Positions 1 through 5,345 of a stretch of DNA of 7,733 nt are shown piece by piece. The stretch's first letter is position 1. The number at the start of each line of letters is the position of its first letter. The position numbers and the translations under genes were made by a program. The notes beneath the pieces are model-generated. The model had not been told where the DNA came from. It searched no databases and worked only from the letters and a program-made list of their open reading frames with translations. Source of the stretch: JACQHJ01 sp038063075 (lineage in GTDB: Bacteria > Patescibacteriota > Microgenomatia > Levybacterales > UBA12049); assembly GCA_038063075.1 (NCBI GenBank), contig JBBTVW010000008.1, forward strand, positions 1-7,733, given 5' to 3'.

Positions 1-22
1 GGGTTTGTAATGTGGTTATGTG

Positions 23-486
23 TTAGTGCCACGTCTTTAGACGTGGGTATCTACTGTTAGCAAAATATTCTCCCACTCTTTTTGTTCCCATTCCTGTTTG
101 GTAAATTGACTGATCGACATAGCCTCGGAGCAAGATTGCCATAGGGTATATGCCATATGTTTTAGGGATATTGACAAGGCCTGTTACCTTTTTGGGTTCA
201 TTTCCCTTTTTGTATTCTAATGTAGGATCAAATTCAAAGTTAAAAATATTATCCTCAATATTAATTTTACAGGTTTAACCTCAGTTTTTGAAAGATTTTC
301 AACTGTATATTTTTCCAAAGGTTTCGGTTTAATAATAGAAATAGGATCAGGATAACTGATTAATTTTGAATTATAATAATCATTTCCCCACCAACCAATC
401 ATAAAGAAGAACAAAGAATATAGAATTGTGTATAACGATTTTTTAATTGACAAATTAACCATTTCTGTGTTATGATTACTAATCAT
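23..486 (-). pseudogene. Frameshifted, truncated alpha/beta-hydrolase (prolyl-oligopeptidase/dienelactone-hydrolase-like)
   Basis: The first frame gives an N-terminus with one membrane segment (residues ~15-34, rich in F/L/I) and a proline/lysine-rich linker. It stays open to a TAG near 229, but the resemblance to the family is lost after a run of four A (minus strand, 265-268). One base earlier in phase, the reading resumes sensibly with KKVTGLVNIPK and then LLRGYVDQSIYQTGMGTKR, which resembles the start of the hydrolase domain of peptidase-like alpha/beta-hydrolases (recalled similarity). It stops at 23-25, inside sequence made by a hairpin, so the nucleophile and the Asp/His parts are absent. 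The start could be the ATG at 486 or the one at 462; neither has a Shine-Dalgarno. I infer a dead gene: one missing A, then truncation. A sequencing error could explain the frameshift but not the lost C-terminus. Confidence 0.7.
29..46. repeat. Perfect 8-bp hairpin (CCACGTCT-TT-AGACGTGG)
   Basis: An exact inverted repeat with a 2-nt centre lies where the hydrolase pseudogene loses its family sequence. Its last codons (RYPRLKTWH) are encoded by the hairpin. Subterminal hairpins of this kind occur at the ends of IS200/IS605-family elements and REP/MITE derivatives. That identity is inference, because no transposase is visible and the window begins 28 nt further on. Confidence 0.6.
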
Positions 487-540
487 TGAGGGAGTTGTGA
501 ATCCGCGGTACTCAGTCCGAGGTGCAGCAGCTCCTCTTTG
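487..540. other. GC-rich islet between genes, origin unknown
   Basis: This ~50-nt intergenic stretch is clearly richer in G+C than the flanking genes. It contains the palindrome CCGCGG (503-508) and an imperfect hairpin at 519-536 (GAGG/CCTC, a mismatch, then GC/GC). No T-tract follows on either strand, so it is not an obvious terminator for the upstream minus-strand gene. It may be a dispersed repeat or the debris of a lost gene; I see no ORF with a start codon. Confidence 0.35.
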
Positions 541-543
541 TTT

Positions 544-990
544 TTACATCTTTAACATTTGTAATACTAATTTTTCCAATTCTAATCTATTAACTAAATA
601 ATTAGGTTTAACTTTTTTCTTGAATACTTTGTATGCTGAATCGTGTGCCGGAGATTTTTTGCCTATACTTGAAAACCTGAACTCAAGATTTTGATTTAGG
701 TGCTTATTTAGCTCTCTATGAATAAGACTGTTGTAACCATAATATTCTAAATCGATAATTACAGTTGTATTTTTAAGTTTGGTTTGCTTGATAAGCAAAA
801 TAAGTCCAGATGTAAATACATAGACGGCAAACAATTTAGGTTTCTTGATTTTATTAAAATATTTTTGAAGCGATTGTTTAATTTTTGAATTTATTTTAAG
901 TGTATAAAATAAGTCTTTATTGGCAATAGAAATAATAGTATCTTTGTTTGTTTGTTCTGTTTTGGCAGATTGATCAACTTCATATTTCAT
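544..990 (-). CDS. Unrecognised 148-aa protein, possibly RNase H-like fold
   Basis: The product is a basic soluble protein of 148 aa without signal peptide or membrane segment. The ATG at 990 (MKYEVDQ) is preferred over the ATG at 1020. A TATAAT hexamer sits 6 nt before it, and the extra ten residues would be encoded by the promoter itself. The centre has predicted beta strands (LFAVYVFTSGLILLI, then TTVIIDLEYYGYNSLI). Next comes a conserved-looking block FSSIGKKSPAHDSAYKVFKKK. The pattern of a strand ending in Asp followed by EY-G and IGKKSPAH recalls small uncharacterised proteins of Patescibacteria. A link to RNase H-like/DUF3800 proteins is a guess from strand order and the acidic residue. 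It is transcribed divergently from the hydrolase-like ORF at 1015. Function unknown. Confidence 0.75.
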   Translation of the reverse strand: MKYEVDQSAKTEQTNKDTIISIANKDLFYTLKINSKIKQSLQKYFNKIKKPKLFAVYVFTSGLILLIKQTKLKNTTVIIDLEYYGYNSLIHRELNKHLNQNLEFRFSSIGKKSPAHDSAYKVFKKKVKPNYLVNRLELEKLVLQMLKM

Positions 991-1014
991 ATATTTATTA
1001 TATAATAAATTAAT
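991..1014. promoter_or_regulatory. Bidirectional promoter with palindromic -10
   Basis: Only 24 bp separate the two divergent ATGs. The centre is the perfect palindrome ATTATATAAT (997-1006), which gives TATAAT on each strand: minus 997-1002, 6 nt before the ATG at 990, and plus 1001-1006, 8 nt before the ATG at 1015. The -35 regions are weak or would lie inside the opposite gene. Both transcripts would start at or within a few bases of the start codon. Confidence 0.5.
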
Positions 1015-1326
1015 ATGCAAACGTTGATTCTTCCGGGATACTCAGCATCAAACAAAGAGTGGGTTGATGAAACTGTAAGGAATTTAAAAGTAGAAGGTAC
1101 AACGAGCTCAACTGGCGTTATTAGGCCTTTTTACTGGATGCACTGGACAGACAAAAACAGTAAATTTGATGTACAGGAAAAAGCAGAGCTTATTGCAAAA
1201 CATTTAAGAGGTGAAAAGGCAAATATTGTTGCTAAAGATGAAGGCCTTGAAGTTGCAAATATTCTAAAATCTCTACTCCCTGATCAAATCATTTCAATAA
1301 ATAGTCAAAAATCTCAGCCCTTTTGA
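1015..1326 (+). pseudogene. Truncated small alpha/beta-hydrolase (RBBP9/YdeN-like), catalytic Ser missing
   Basis: The N-terminus TLILPGYSASNKEWV, followed by IRPFYWMHWTD and ANIVAK, looks like small serine hydrolases of the RBBP9/YdeN type. There an AKS-G-type nucleophile elbow is expected after NIVAK. Here residues 74-77 are KDEG, so the serine is replaced (Asp75). The ORF ends after 103 aa, roughly half the usual domain, so the acid and histidine of the triad are also gone. Its last 38 nt overlap the 3' end of a frameshifted gene on the other strand, so the final residues are probably read-through into unrelated sequence after a deletion. It may still be transcribed from the TATAAT at 1001. 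An expressed non-enzymatic fragment cannot be excluded. Confidence 0.6.
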
Positions 1327-1626
1327 TAGCATTTGACCATAGTGTCTGAGTTTCTTCTGAACAACCTAAGGATAGAAGTCTAGACATGTTTGACAAAACA
1401 AGATTTTCAGGTCCGCCAGACTCTAAAAGTTCTCTAAGAAGATGTTCTTTTGTAAAATTTACATACTCTTTTAAGAAAAATACAGCATCCTCTTCTTTGT
1501 GAAGTCTATCAATGCTGTTTGTTCAATCCTTGAATCAGGCATTAACCTTTTTAATTCTATTACAGGGTTCTTCTGGAACTCATCAGGATCAAGTTCTATT
1601 CTTTGTCTTTTGCGTTTTTCCGACAT
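1289..1626 (-). pseudogene. Unrecognised gene broken by one frameshift
   Basis: From the ATG at 1626 the first frame encodes MSEKRKRQRIELDPDEF and on to about residue 41, then stops at 1471-1473. Shifting back one base near 1499-1510 opens a second frame. It carries HKEEDAVFFLKEYVNF, ESGGPENLVLSNMSRLLSLG and AIKRAEIFDYLLK, ending in TGA at 1289-1291. The joined product would be about 111 aa, charged, mostly helical and without a signal peptide. I do not recognise the family. The clean coding quality of both halves makes a single-base deletion, real or from sequencing, the likely cause. Possible promoter elements upstream include TTGACT around 1653-1658 and TATAAA-like hexamers closer to the ATG. 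The 3' end overlaps the truncated hydrolase ORF by 38 nt, tail to tail. Confidence 0.6.
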
Positions 1627-1667
1627 GTTGATATTTTATATACTTTTATATGCAAGTCAATCACTTA

Positions 1668-1696
1668 TTGACTCTGGTAAAACTTCGGCATATATT
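1668..1696 (+). promoter_or_regulatory. Promoter of the small-domain/DUF3800/dinB cluster
   Basis: TTGACT at 1668-1673 is followed by a 17-nt spacer and TATATT at 1691-1696, close to the sigma-70 consensus with ideal spacing. The predicted start (~1703) is only about 5 nt before the ATG at 1708, so the message would be nearly leaderless. Confidence 0.65.
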
Positions 1697-1707
1697 TAAT
1701 ATTGTAT

Positions 1708-1941
1708 ATGCAAACAATATCCGAAAAGGTAGACGTAGTTTTGGCTAATAATATTCCCCTATCTGTTTGTTGGAGAAACAGGGATTACAAAATTACTAAA
1801 GTTGGACTTCGTCACACTTATCTAGAAGGAAAAACATTAATTCATATTTTTTCTGTTCTTTCTAATGACTTGTTTTTAAAACTAAAGCTTAATACTAAAC
1901 ATCTATCATGGGTTCTGTTAGAAACTTTTGAGAGTATATAA
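1708..1941 (+). CDS. 77-aa DUF6504-like small protein next to dinB
   Basis: The ATG at 1708 is chosen over a TTG two codons earlier because it sits just after the predicted transcription start. The 77-aa product is a compact beta-rich domain. Its pattern is V-DVVL at the N-terminus, WRNRDYKITKV (22-32), HTYLEGKTLIHIFSV (36-50) and LSWVLLE (66-72). The spaced pattern W-R-R-Y-I..V / H-F-V / W-L resembles DUF6504-type proteins, which I recall as neighbours of Y-family polymerase genes. That assignment is from motif spacing only. Eight nt separate it from the DUF3800 gene, so the two are probably co-transcribed and may act with the polymerase further on. Biochemical role unknown. Confidence 0.65.
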   Translation: MQTISEKVDVVLANNIPLSVCWRNRDYKITKVGLRHTYLEGKTLIHIFSVLSNDLFLKLKLNTKHLSWVLLETFESI

Positions 1942-1942
1942 T
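1937..1942 (+). promoter_or_regulatory. -10-like TATAAT before the DUF3800 gene
   Basis: A perfect TATAAT overlaps the stop codon of the 77-aa gene and ends 7 nt before the DUF3800 ATG; no Shine-Dalgarno is present. The -35 region is weak. It could give a second, leaderless start for the downstream gene within the operon. Confidence 0.4.
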
Positions 1943-1949
1943 ATAAATT

Positions 1950-2588
1950 ATGTCATATATTTTTATTGATGAATCGGGAGACTTAGGATTTGATAAAGAA
2001 AAATATAATTCTAAATATTTTATAATTACAGCACTTTTTATACCAGAAAAGAAACCTTTAGAGAAAATAGTTAAAAAGGTTTATTCAACTTTACGAAAGA
2101 AAATCAAAGCAATAGGAGGTGGAGTTTTACATTCTGTAAAAGAAAAACCAGCAACAAGGAAAAGACTGTTGAAATTACTTTTAAAACTAGAGTTATCAAT
2201 CATGGTAATCTGTCTTGATAAGTCAAAAGTTTATACAGATCTACAAAATGAAAAGCATATTTTATATAACTATATTACAAATATCTTAATAAATAGGATA
2301 TTTACTAAAAAGTTAATAGATAAAGATAAAAACATAACCTTGATAGCTTCTAAGAGGGAAACAAATAAATATCTAAACTTAAACTTTAGAGATTATTTAA
2401 AAAGTGTAATTAAAAATAACCACAAATTAGATATTGATGTCTTAATTAAAACTCCGTCAGAGGAAAAATCTCTCCAAGTTGTAGACTTTGTTAGTTGGGC
2501 TATTTTTAGGAAATATGAATTTGGAGATTTTGAATACTACAGGGTAATTAAAGATTTAGTAGTTGAGGAAAACAAGTTATATAAATAA
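1950..2588 (+). CDS. DUF3800 domain protein
   Basis: The 212-aa product opens with IFIDESGDLGF (4-14), the hallmark of DUF3800 (PF12686), a family with an RNase H-like fold. The acidic residues D7, E8 and D11 are present. Near the C-terminus, SLQVVDFVSWAIFRKYE (174-190, with D179) matches the second conserved acidic motif of the family. The length is typical. There is no signal peptide, so it is cytoplasmic. DUF3800 proteins are often found near defence, restriction or mobile genes and are presumed metal-dependent nucleases, but activity is unproven in general. It lies 8 nt after the 77-aa gene and about 100 nt before the Y-family polymerase, on the same strand, which suggests a nucleic-acid role. 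There is no Shine-Dalgarno, and a TATAAT lies 7 nt upstream. Confidence 0.88.
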   Translation: MSYIFIDESGDLGFDKEKYNSKYFIITALFIPEKKPLEKIVKKVYSTLRKKIKAIGGGVLHSVKEKPATRKRLLKLLLKLELSIMVICLDKSKVYTDLQNEKHILYNYITNILINRIFTKKLIDKDKNITLIASKRETNKYLNLNFRDYLKSVIKNNHKLDIDVLIKTPSEEKSLQVVDFVSWAIFRKYEFGDFEYYRVIKDLVVEENKLYK

Positions 2589-2593
2589 CAAAA

Positions 2594-2640
2594 CCCCGTA
2601 TGCTATTTACGAGCAACCATCCGGAAGCCCACATACGAGG
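2594..2640. repeat. Long-loop inverted repeat between DUF3800 and dinB
   Basis: The arms CCCCGTATG (2594-2602) and CATACGAGG (2632-2640) pair in 8 of 9 positions around a 29-nt loop. The loop holds TCCGGA and a second TACGAG matching the right arm, so two alternative pairings are conceivable. No U-run follows, so it is a poor intrinsic terminator. It could be a regulatory leader or operator for dinB, or a repeat element. Function not established. Confidence 0.5.
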
Positions 2641-2685
2641 AATTATTTGTTAATTGTATTATACCAGAAGTTGTCAATATACGCC

Positions 2686-3906
2686 ATGATTTTTAATCAA
2701 ATTACACCAAGAATAGTTCATCTTGATATCAACTCTTGCTTTGCAACTATTGAACAGCAGGCAAATCCGATATTGCGCGATAAACCTGTGGTTGTTGCAG
2801 CTTATACTACTAACTCTGGTTGTGTTTTGGCTGCTTCTGTAACAGCTAAAAGGCTTGGAATTAAAACTGGAATGAGAGTAATGGATGTAAAACTAATTTA
2901 CCCTAAAGTAGTAGTTCTTCCTCCTGATCCTCCAAAATATAGATATGTTCATAATAAAATTAAAAAGATACTAAAAAGTTACTCCTTCGATGTTACGCCA
3001 AAATCTATAGATGAGTTTGTGTTTCACCTCGACTTGCCAAGCGAAGCTTGTCCAAGGCAGGTTTCTATGGATATTAAAAAGCGTATTAAAAATGAAGTTG
3101 GGGAATATATAACTGTATCTATTGGCATATCAACAAATAGATATCTTGCAAAAGTAGCCAGTAATTTACAAAAACCTGACGGTCTCTCTGAGATAAACAA
3201 AGATAATATCAAAAATATTTTTTCCAAGCTTAAATTGACTGATTTAACAGGAATAAAATCAGGAAATTCAAAAAGACTTAATTTATATGGAATTAAAACT
3301 ACTTCAGACTTTCTTGATGCCCCAGTTTCTAAACTTAAACTCGCCTTTGGTGGTATTGGTGGTTTATATTGGTACCTTAGACTTCATGGAATGGAAATAG
3401 GCCCGCCTAGACTCGACGAGGCTGGCGATTTTAAATCAAAAAGGGGTATGTATGGTAATTCGTTTGCTCCACCTCCAAATAAAGCAAATATGACCTTAGA
3501 AATACTATCTAAGTTATCAGAAAAAACTGGATTAAGACTTAGAAACGCAAACCTCAAAGCTTCTGGTGTACATTTATTTTTGCAGGATAGAGATGATAAC
3601 TCTTGGCATATGGGAAGAAAATTAGACAGAGATATTTTTAACTCCAATGATATATATAAAGAAATGAATAATTTACTTTCAATTAGCCCAATTAAAGACA
3701 ACCTCCGTCATGTGGCTATTTCAACTTTCAATCTAAAACCAAAGAATAGTTTGCAACTTGAGATATTCAGTAATGTTTTAAAAAAGGATAAACTAACAAA
3801 TTCTTTGGACTTTATTAATACTAAATATGGGGACTACACAATTTACCCTGCAAGGATGATTAACACGAAAGATATCGTTAAAGATCGGATAGCTTTTGGA
3901 CTGTAG
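2686..3906 (+). CDS. dinB: Y-family DNA polymerase (DinB / Pol IV-like)
   Basis: Error-prone translesion polymerase that inserts nucleotides opposite damaged template bases. The ATG at 2686 is chosen, giving 406 aa, because the longer frame would read through the upstream hairpin and has no family sequence there. Palm/fingers: HLDINSCFATIE (12-23) carries metal ligand D14 and the steric-gate F19; SIDEF (107-111) carries D109/E110. SIGISTNRYLAKVASNLQKPDGL (145-167) is the classical Y-family block, followed by a helix-hairpin-helix thumb region (~181-205). The little-finger domain follows (~250-350). QLEIF (357-361; nt 3754-3768) fits the beta-clamp-binding pentapeptide QLxLF, although 45 residues lie beyond it. 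A possible -10 (TATTAT, 2657-2662) lies upstream; no LexA box was recognised. The 3' end overlaps the convergent DUF192 gene by 29 nt. Confidence 0.95.
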   Translation: MIFNQITPRIVHLDINSCFATIEQQANPILRDKPVVVAAYTTNSGCVLAASVTAKRLGIKTGMRVMDVKLIYPKVVVLPPDPPKYRYVHNKIKKILKSYSFDVTPKSIDEFVFHLDLPSEACPRQVSMDIKKRIKNEVGEYITVSIGISTNRYLAKVASNLQKPDGLSEINKDNIKNIFSKLKLTDLTGIKSGNSKRLNLYGIKTTSDFLDAPVSKLKLAFGGIGGLYWYLRLHGMEIGPPRLDEAGDFKSKRGMYGNSFAPPPNKANMTLEILSKLSEKTGLRLRNANLKASGVHLFLQDRDDNSWHMGRKLDRDIFNSNDIYKEMNNLLSISPIKDNLRHVAISTFNLKPKNSLQLEIFSNVLKKDKLTNSLDFINTKYGDYTIYPARMINTKDIVKDRIAFGL

Positions 3907-4372
3907 AACCTGCCTTTATTCCATGTTTGTCACTAAAGCCTCCATTTACCTCTAAAACATAATCAATCTCAGATGGAGCTGGGTATTTTTTAAGCTGACT
4001 ATCCTTTTTGTTAGGTTCTGGTTCTACATTTTTATTGATAGAAACAATTTTGTCGTCATTAATCCATATAATATCAAGTGGAACTTTAGTGTCTTTCATC
4101 CAAAATGAAGGTTTACTGTTTATGTTAAATACAAAAATCATGCCAGAATTTTCATCCAAGCTGTTTCTATTTGAAAGTCCTTTAGCTCGTTCCTCATTTG
4201 TTTTTGCCACTTCAACTTTGATTTCCTTGTCGTTAATAACAATCATTTTGTCAGTTGTGCTATTTGTATCTTCTGTTTTTATAAATCTATTTAGTTTTCC
4301 TTGATTTAGGAGACCTACTAAAATTATGAAGGCGCAAACTGCGATAATAGGAAGGAAAATTGACTTAAACAT
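3878..4372 (-). CDS. Membrane-anchored DUF192 protein
   Basis: The 164-aa product has an N-terminal membrane segment (about 5-23), a polar linker and then a full DUF192 (PF02643) domain at 42-164. Visible signatures are IKVEVAKTNEERAKGLSNR (51-69), GMIFVF (77-82), FWMKDTKVPLDIIWI (90-104), V..INKNVEPEP (110-120) and VLEVNGGFSDKHGIKAG (139-155). The biochemical role of DUF192 proteins is unsettled; many are exported or anchored outside the membrane, which fits here. The start codon shares its A with the stop of the upstream gene (TAATG), a sign of translational coupling. The 3' end overlaps dinB tail to tail by 29 nt. The family is certain, the function unknown. Confidence 0.92.
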   Translation of the reverse strand: MFKSIFLPIIAVCAFIILVGLLNQGKLNRFIKTEDTNSTTDKMIVINDKEIKVEVAKTNEERAKGLSNRNSLDENSGMIFVFNINSKPSFWMKDTKVPLDIIWINDDKIVSINKNVEPEPNKKDSQLKKYPAPSEIDYVLEVNGGFSDKHGIKAGSTVQKLSDL

Positions 4373-4608
4373 TAATTTAATTCTGTTTGAATATTAGTTA
4401 ACTCAATGTCAAGATTATCTAGTTCTGTTTGATCTAAGTCTTCTTCAATTGAATCGAGATCATCAGAATTTGATGCTTTTTCAACTTTTGAAATTTCAGC
4501 CTCATAGTTTTCAGGAGAAACAATATTTCTATCCGATAAAATAACAGCCAGAAAACCTAAAACAATTGCTAAAACTGCCAAAAGTGAAATTACTAATCTG
4601 TTTTTCAT
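4372..4608 (-). CDS. Small anchored acidic protein
   Basis: The 78-aa product has a strong hydrophobic segment (about 5-24: LVISLLAVLAIVLGFLAVIL), then a short polar region. It ends in an unusually acidic tail (from ~43: KVEKASNSDDLDSIEEDLDQTELDNLDIELTNIQTELN). The tail should form a helix or coiled coil outside the membrane. The start is firm: AAGGAG lies 7 nt before the ATG, and the ATG overlaps the upstream stop as ATGA. It ends in TAATG with the DUF192 gene. The acidic tail could pair with the basic coiled coil encoded upstream; that is inference. The family is not recognised. Confidence 0.75.
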   Translation of the reverse strand: MKNRLVISLLAVLAIVLGFLAVILSDRNIVSPENYEAEISKVEKASNSDDLDSIEEDLDQTELDNLDIELTNIQTELN

Positions 4609-5105
4609 TTAGTACTCCTTAATCCTTTAATGTCCCCAATTATTTTAACAAGCAATTGATGTACTTCTTTTAATCCTTCCTTTATTTTATCAAGTGAGAT
4701 TTTAACCTTCTCAAAAACAAGCTTTGGACTATCTGATTCAACCATTTTGAGAACATCATCTTTAAGAGTATTAATTTCAATTTTAATTAAGGCCAGTTTT
4801 TGTTTTGCACTGTCAAGTGATTCTTTAGCTTCCTCAACATTTATGTTTTTGCTATCTGTTTCTATTTTTTTAATTCTTGTCTCAATTCTTGTTATAAGTT
4901 TTTCGATTCGCTCGACTGTAGCTTCTAAACGAACAATCATTTTATTTGAAAAGTTTAAAATCTTCTCCCTTTTGACTGCACTTATTCTTTCTTTTTGTTC
5001 TAGTTTTCGATTCTCTCGTATAGGTTCTGAGGCTTTGACATTTGAAGTTACAGCCTGTGTAAAAAACAAAAAACTAACTACACAAAATAATTTAACAAAC
5101 TGCAT
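4605..5105 (-). CDS. Secreted coiled-coil protein, unknown function
   Basis: The 166-aa product begins with a signal peptide (MQFVKLFCVVSFLFF..., probable cleavage after A25 in VKA-SEP). The rest is almost entirely charged amphipathic helix with heptad-like spacing: RLEATVERIEKLITRIETRIKKIE (~58-81), then two more helices rich in K/E/L. It contains no cysteine after the signal region and no recognisable catalytic motif. It looks like a periplasmic or surface helical-bundle protein. It is the first large gene of the minus-strand envelope operon and overlaps the next gene by 4 nt (ATGA). A TATAGT hexamer 9 nt upstream of the ATG suggests a very short or absent leader. Function unknown. Confidence 0.82.
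   Translation of the reverse strand: MQFVKLFCVVSFLFFTQAVTSNVKASEPIRENRKLEQKERISAVKREKILNFSNKMIVRLEATVERIEKLITRIETRIKKIETDSKNINVEEAKESLDSAKQKLALIKIEINTLKDDVLKMVESDSPKLVFEKVKISLDKIKEGLKEVHQLLVKIIGDIKGLRSTK
4615..4620 (-). promoter_or_regulatory. Shine-Dalgarno AAGGAG of the 78-aa gene
   Basis: AAGGAG ends 6-7 nt before the ATG at 4608, inside the 3' end of the preceding gene. It is the clearest ribosome binding site in the window and contrasts with the leading genes, which lack one. Confidence 0.8.
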
Positions 5106-5114
5106 ATAACTTAT

Positions 5115-5141
5115 ACTATATAATCTCGATTAAAATTGCAA
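5115..5141 (-). promoter_or_regulatory. Likely promoter of the coiled-coil/DUF192 operon
   Basis: On the minus strand TTGCAA (5136-5141) and TATAGT (5115-5120) are separated by 15 nt. The -10 ends 9 nt before the ATG at 5105, giving a nearly leaderless start. It lies inside the 3' end of the 38-codon ORF, so transcription may also come from upstream. Confidence 0.4.
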
Positions 5142-5232
5142 GAGTTGTGAAAAAAACTACAATTGGGATAAAAAGCAAAAAGACAGTCAAAACATCTCTA
5201 TCCTTTTTCTTGAGTGTATGGATTGCCTGCAT
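5116..5232 (-). CDS. 38-aa single-pass membrane peptide
   Basis: This small ORF reads MQAIHTLKKKDRDVLTVF and then LLFIPIVVFFTTLAILIEII, ending in TAG. A basic/polar head followed by about 22 hydrophobic residues is typical of a genuine single-pass membrane peptide, inside-out by charge. It starts just after tRNA-Leu (29 nt away) and ends 10 nt before the coiled-coil gene, filling the gap on the same strand. A TATTAT hexamer lies 6 nt before the ATG (5239-5244). There is no homology I can name, and chance hydrophobicity in AT-rich DNA is a real alternative. Confidence 0.5.
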   Translation of the reverse strand: MQAIHTLKKKDRDVLTVFLLFIPIVVFFTTLAILIEII

Positions 5233-5261
5233 AATATAATAATACTACAAAATTTGTTTTG

Positions 5262-5343
5262 TGTCGGGAACAGGAATCGAACCTGCAAGGATTGCTCCAC
5301 AAGTTCCTAAAACTTGCGCGTCTACCAATTTCGCCATCCCGAC
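5262..5343 (-). tRNA. tRNA-Leu(UAG)
   Basis: An 82-nt class II tRNA. The acceptor GTCGGGA pairs with TCCCGAC, with discriminator A and no encoded CCA. The D arm has the Leu-type AATTGGTAGA. The anticodon stem CAAGT/ACTTG encloses loop TTTAGGA, so the anticodon is UAG. A short variable arm has GGA/TCC pairing, and the T arm is CAGG-TTCGATT-CCTG. It starts 2 nt after the stop codon of a GIY-YIG gene on the same strand, so it may be cut out of a longer transcript by RNase P. Confidence 0.95.
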
Positions 5344-5345
5344 AT

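Noticed and set aside
265..268. Programmed -1 frameshift at A-AAA in the hydrolase
   Set aside because: A -1 slip on the Lys codon would restore the frame, but the heptamer is not a canonical slippery site and the protein is truncated anyway.
1499..1699. Plus-strand ORF of 66 aa
   Set aside because: Antisense shadow of the frameshifted minus-strand gene; no start signal, and the composition is that of a reverse reading.
2563..2685. N-terminal 41-residue extension of the polymerase
   Set aside because: It would be translated from the hairpin region and overlap DUF3800; the Y-family domain starts just after the ATG at 2686.
2641..2685. LexA/SOS box before dinB
   Set aside because: No convincing dyad of a known LexA type was found; the AT-rich stretch has only loose half-site matches.
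3024..3701. Two minus-strand ORFs inside dinB
   Set aside because: They lie wholly antisense to a well-conserved polymerase domain and show no family motifs.
4008..4304. Plus-strand hydrophobic ORF
   Set aside because: Antisense of the DUF192 gene; hydrophobicity comes from the reverse complement of a charged protein.
4747..5109. Plus-strand 120-aa ORF
   Set aside because: Antisense of the coiled-coil gene; serine/leucine-rich shadow of a Lys/Glu-rich protein.
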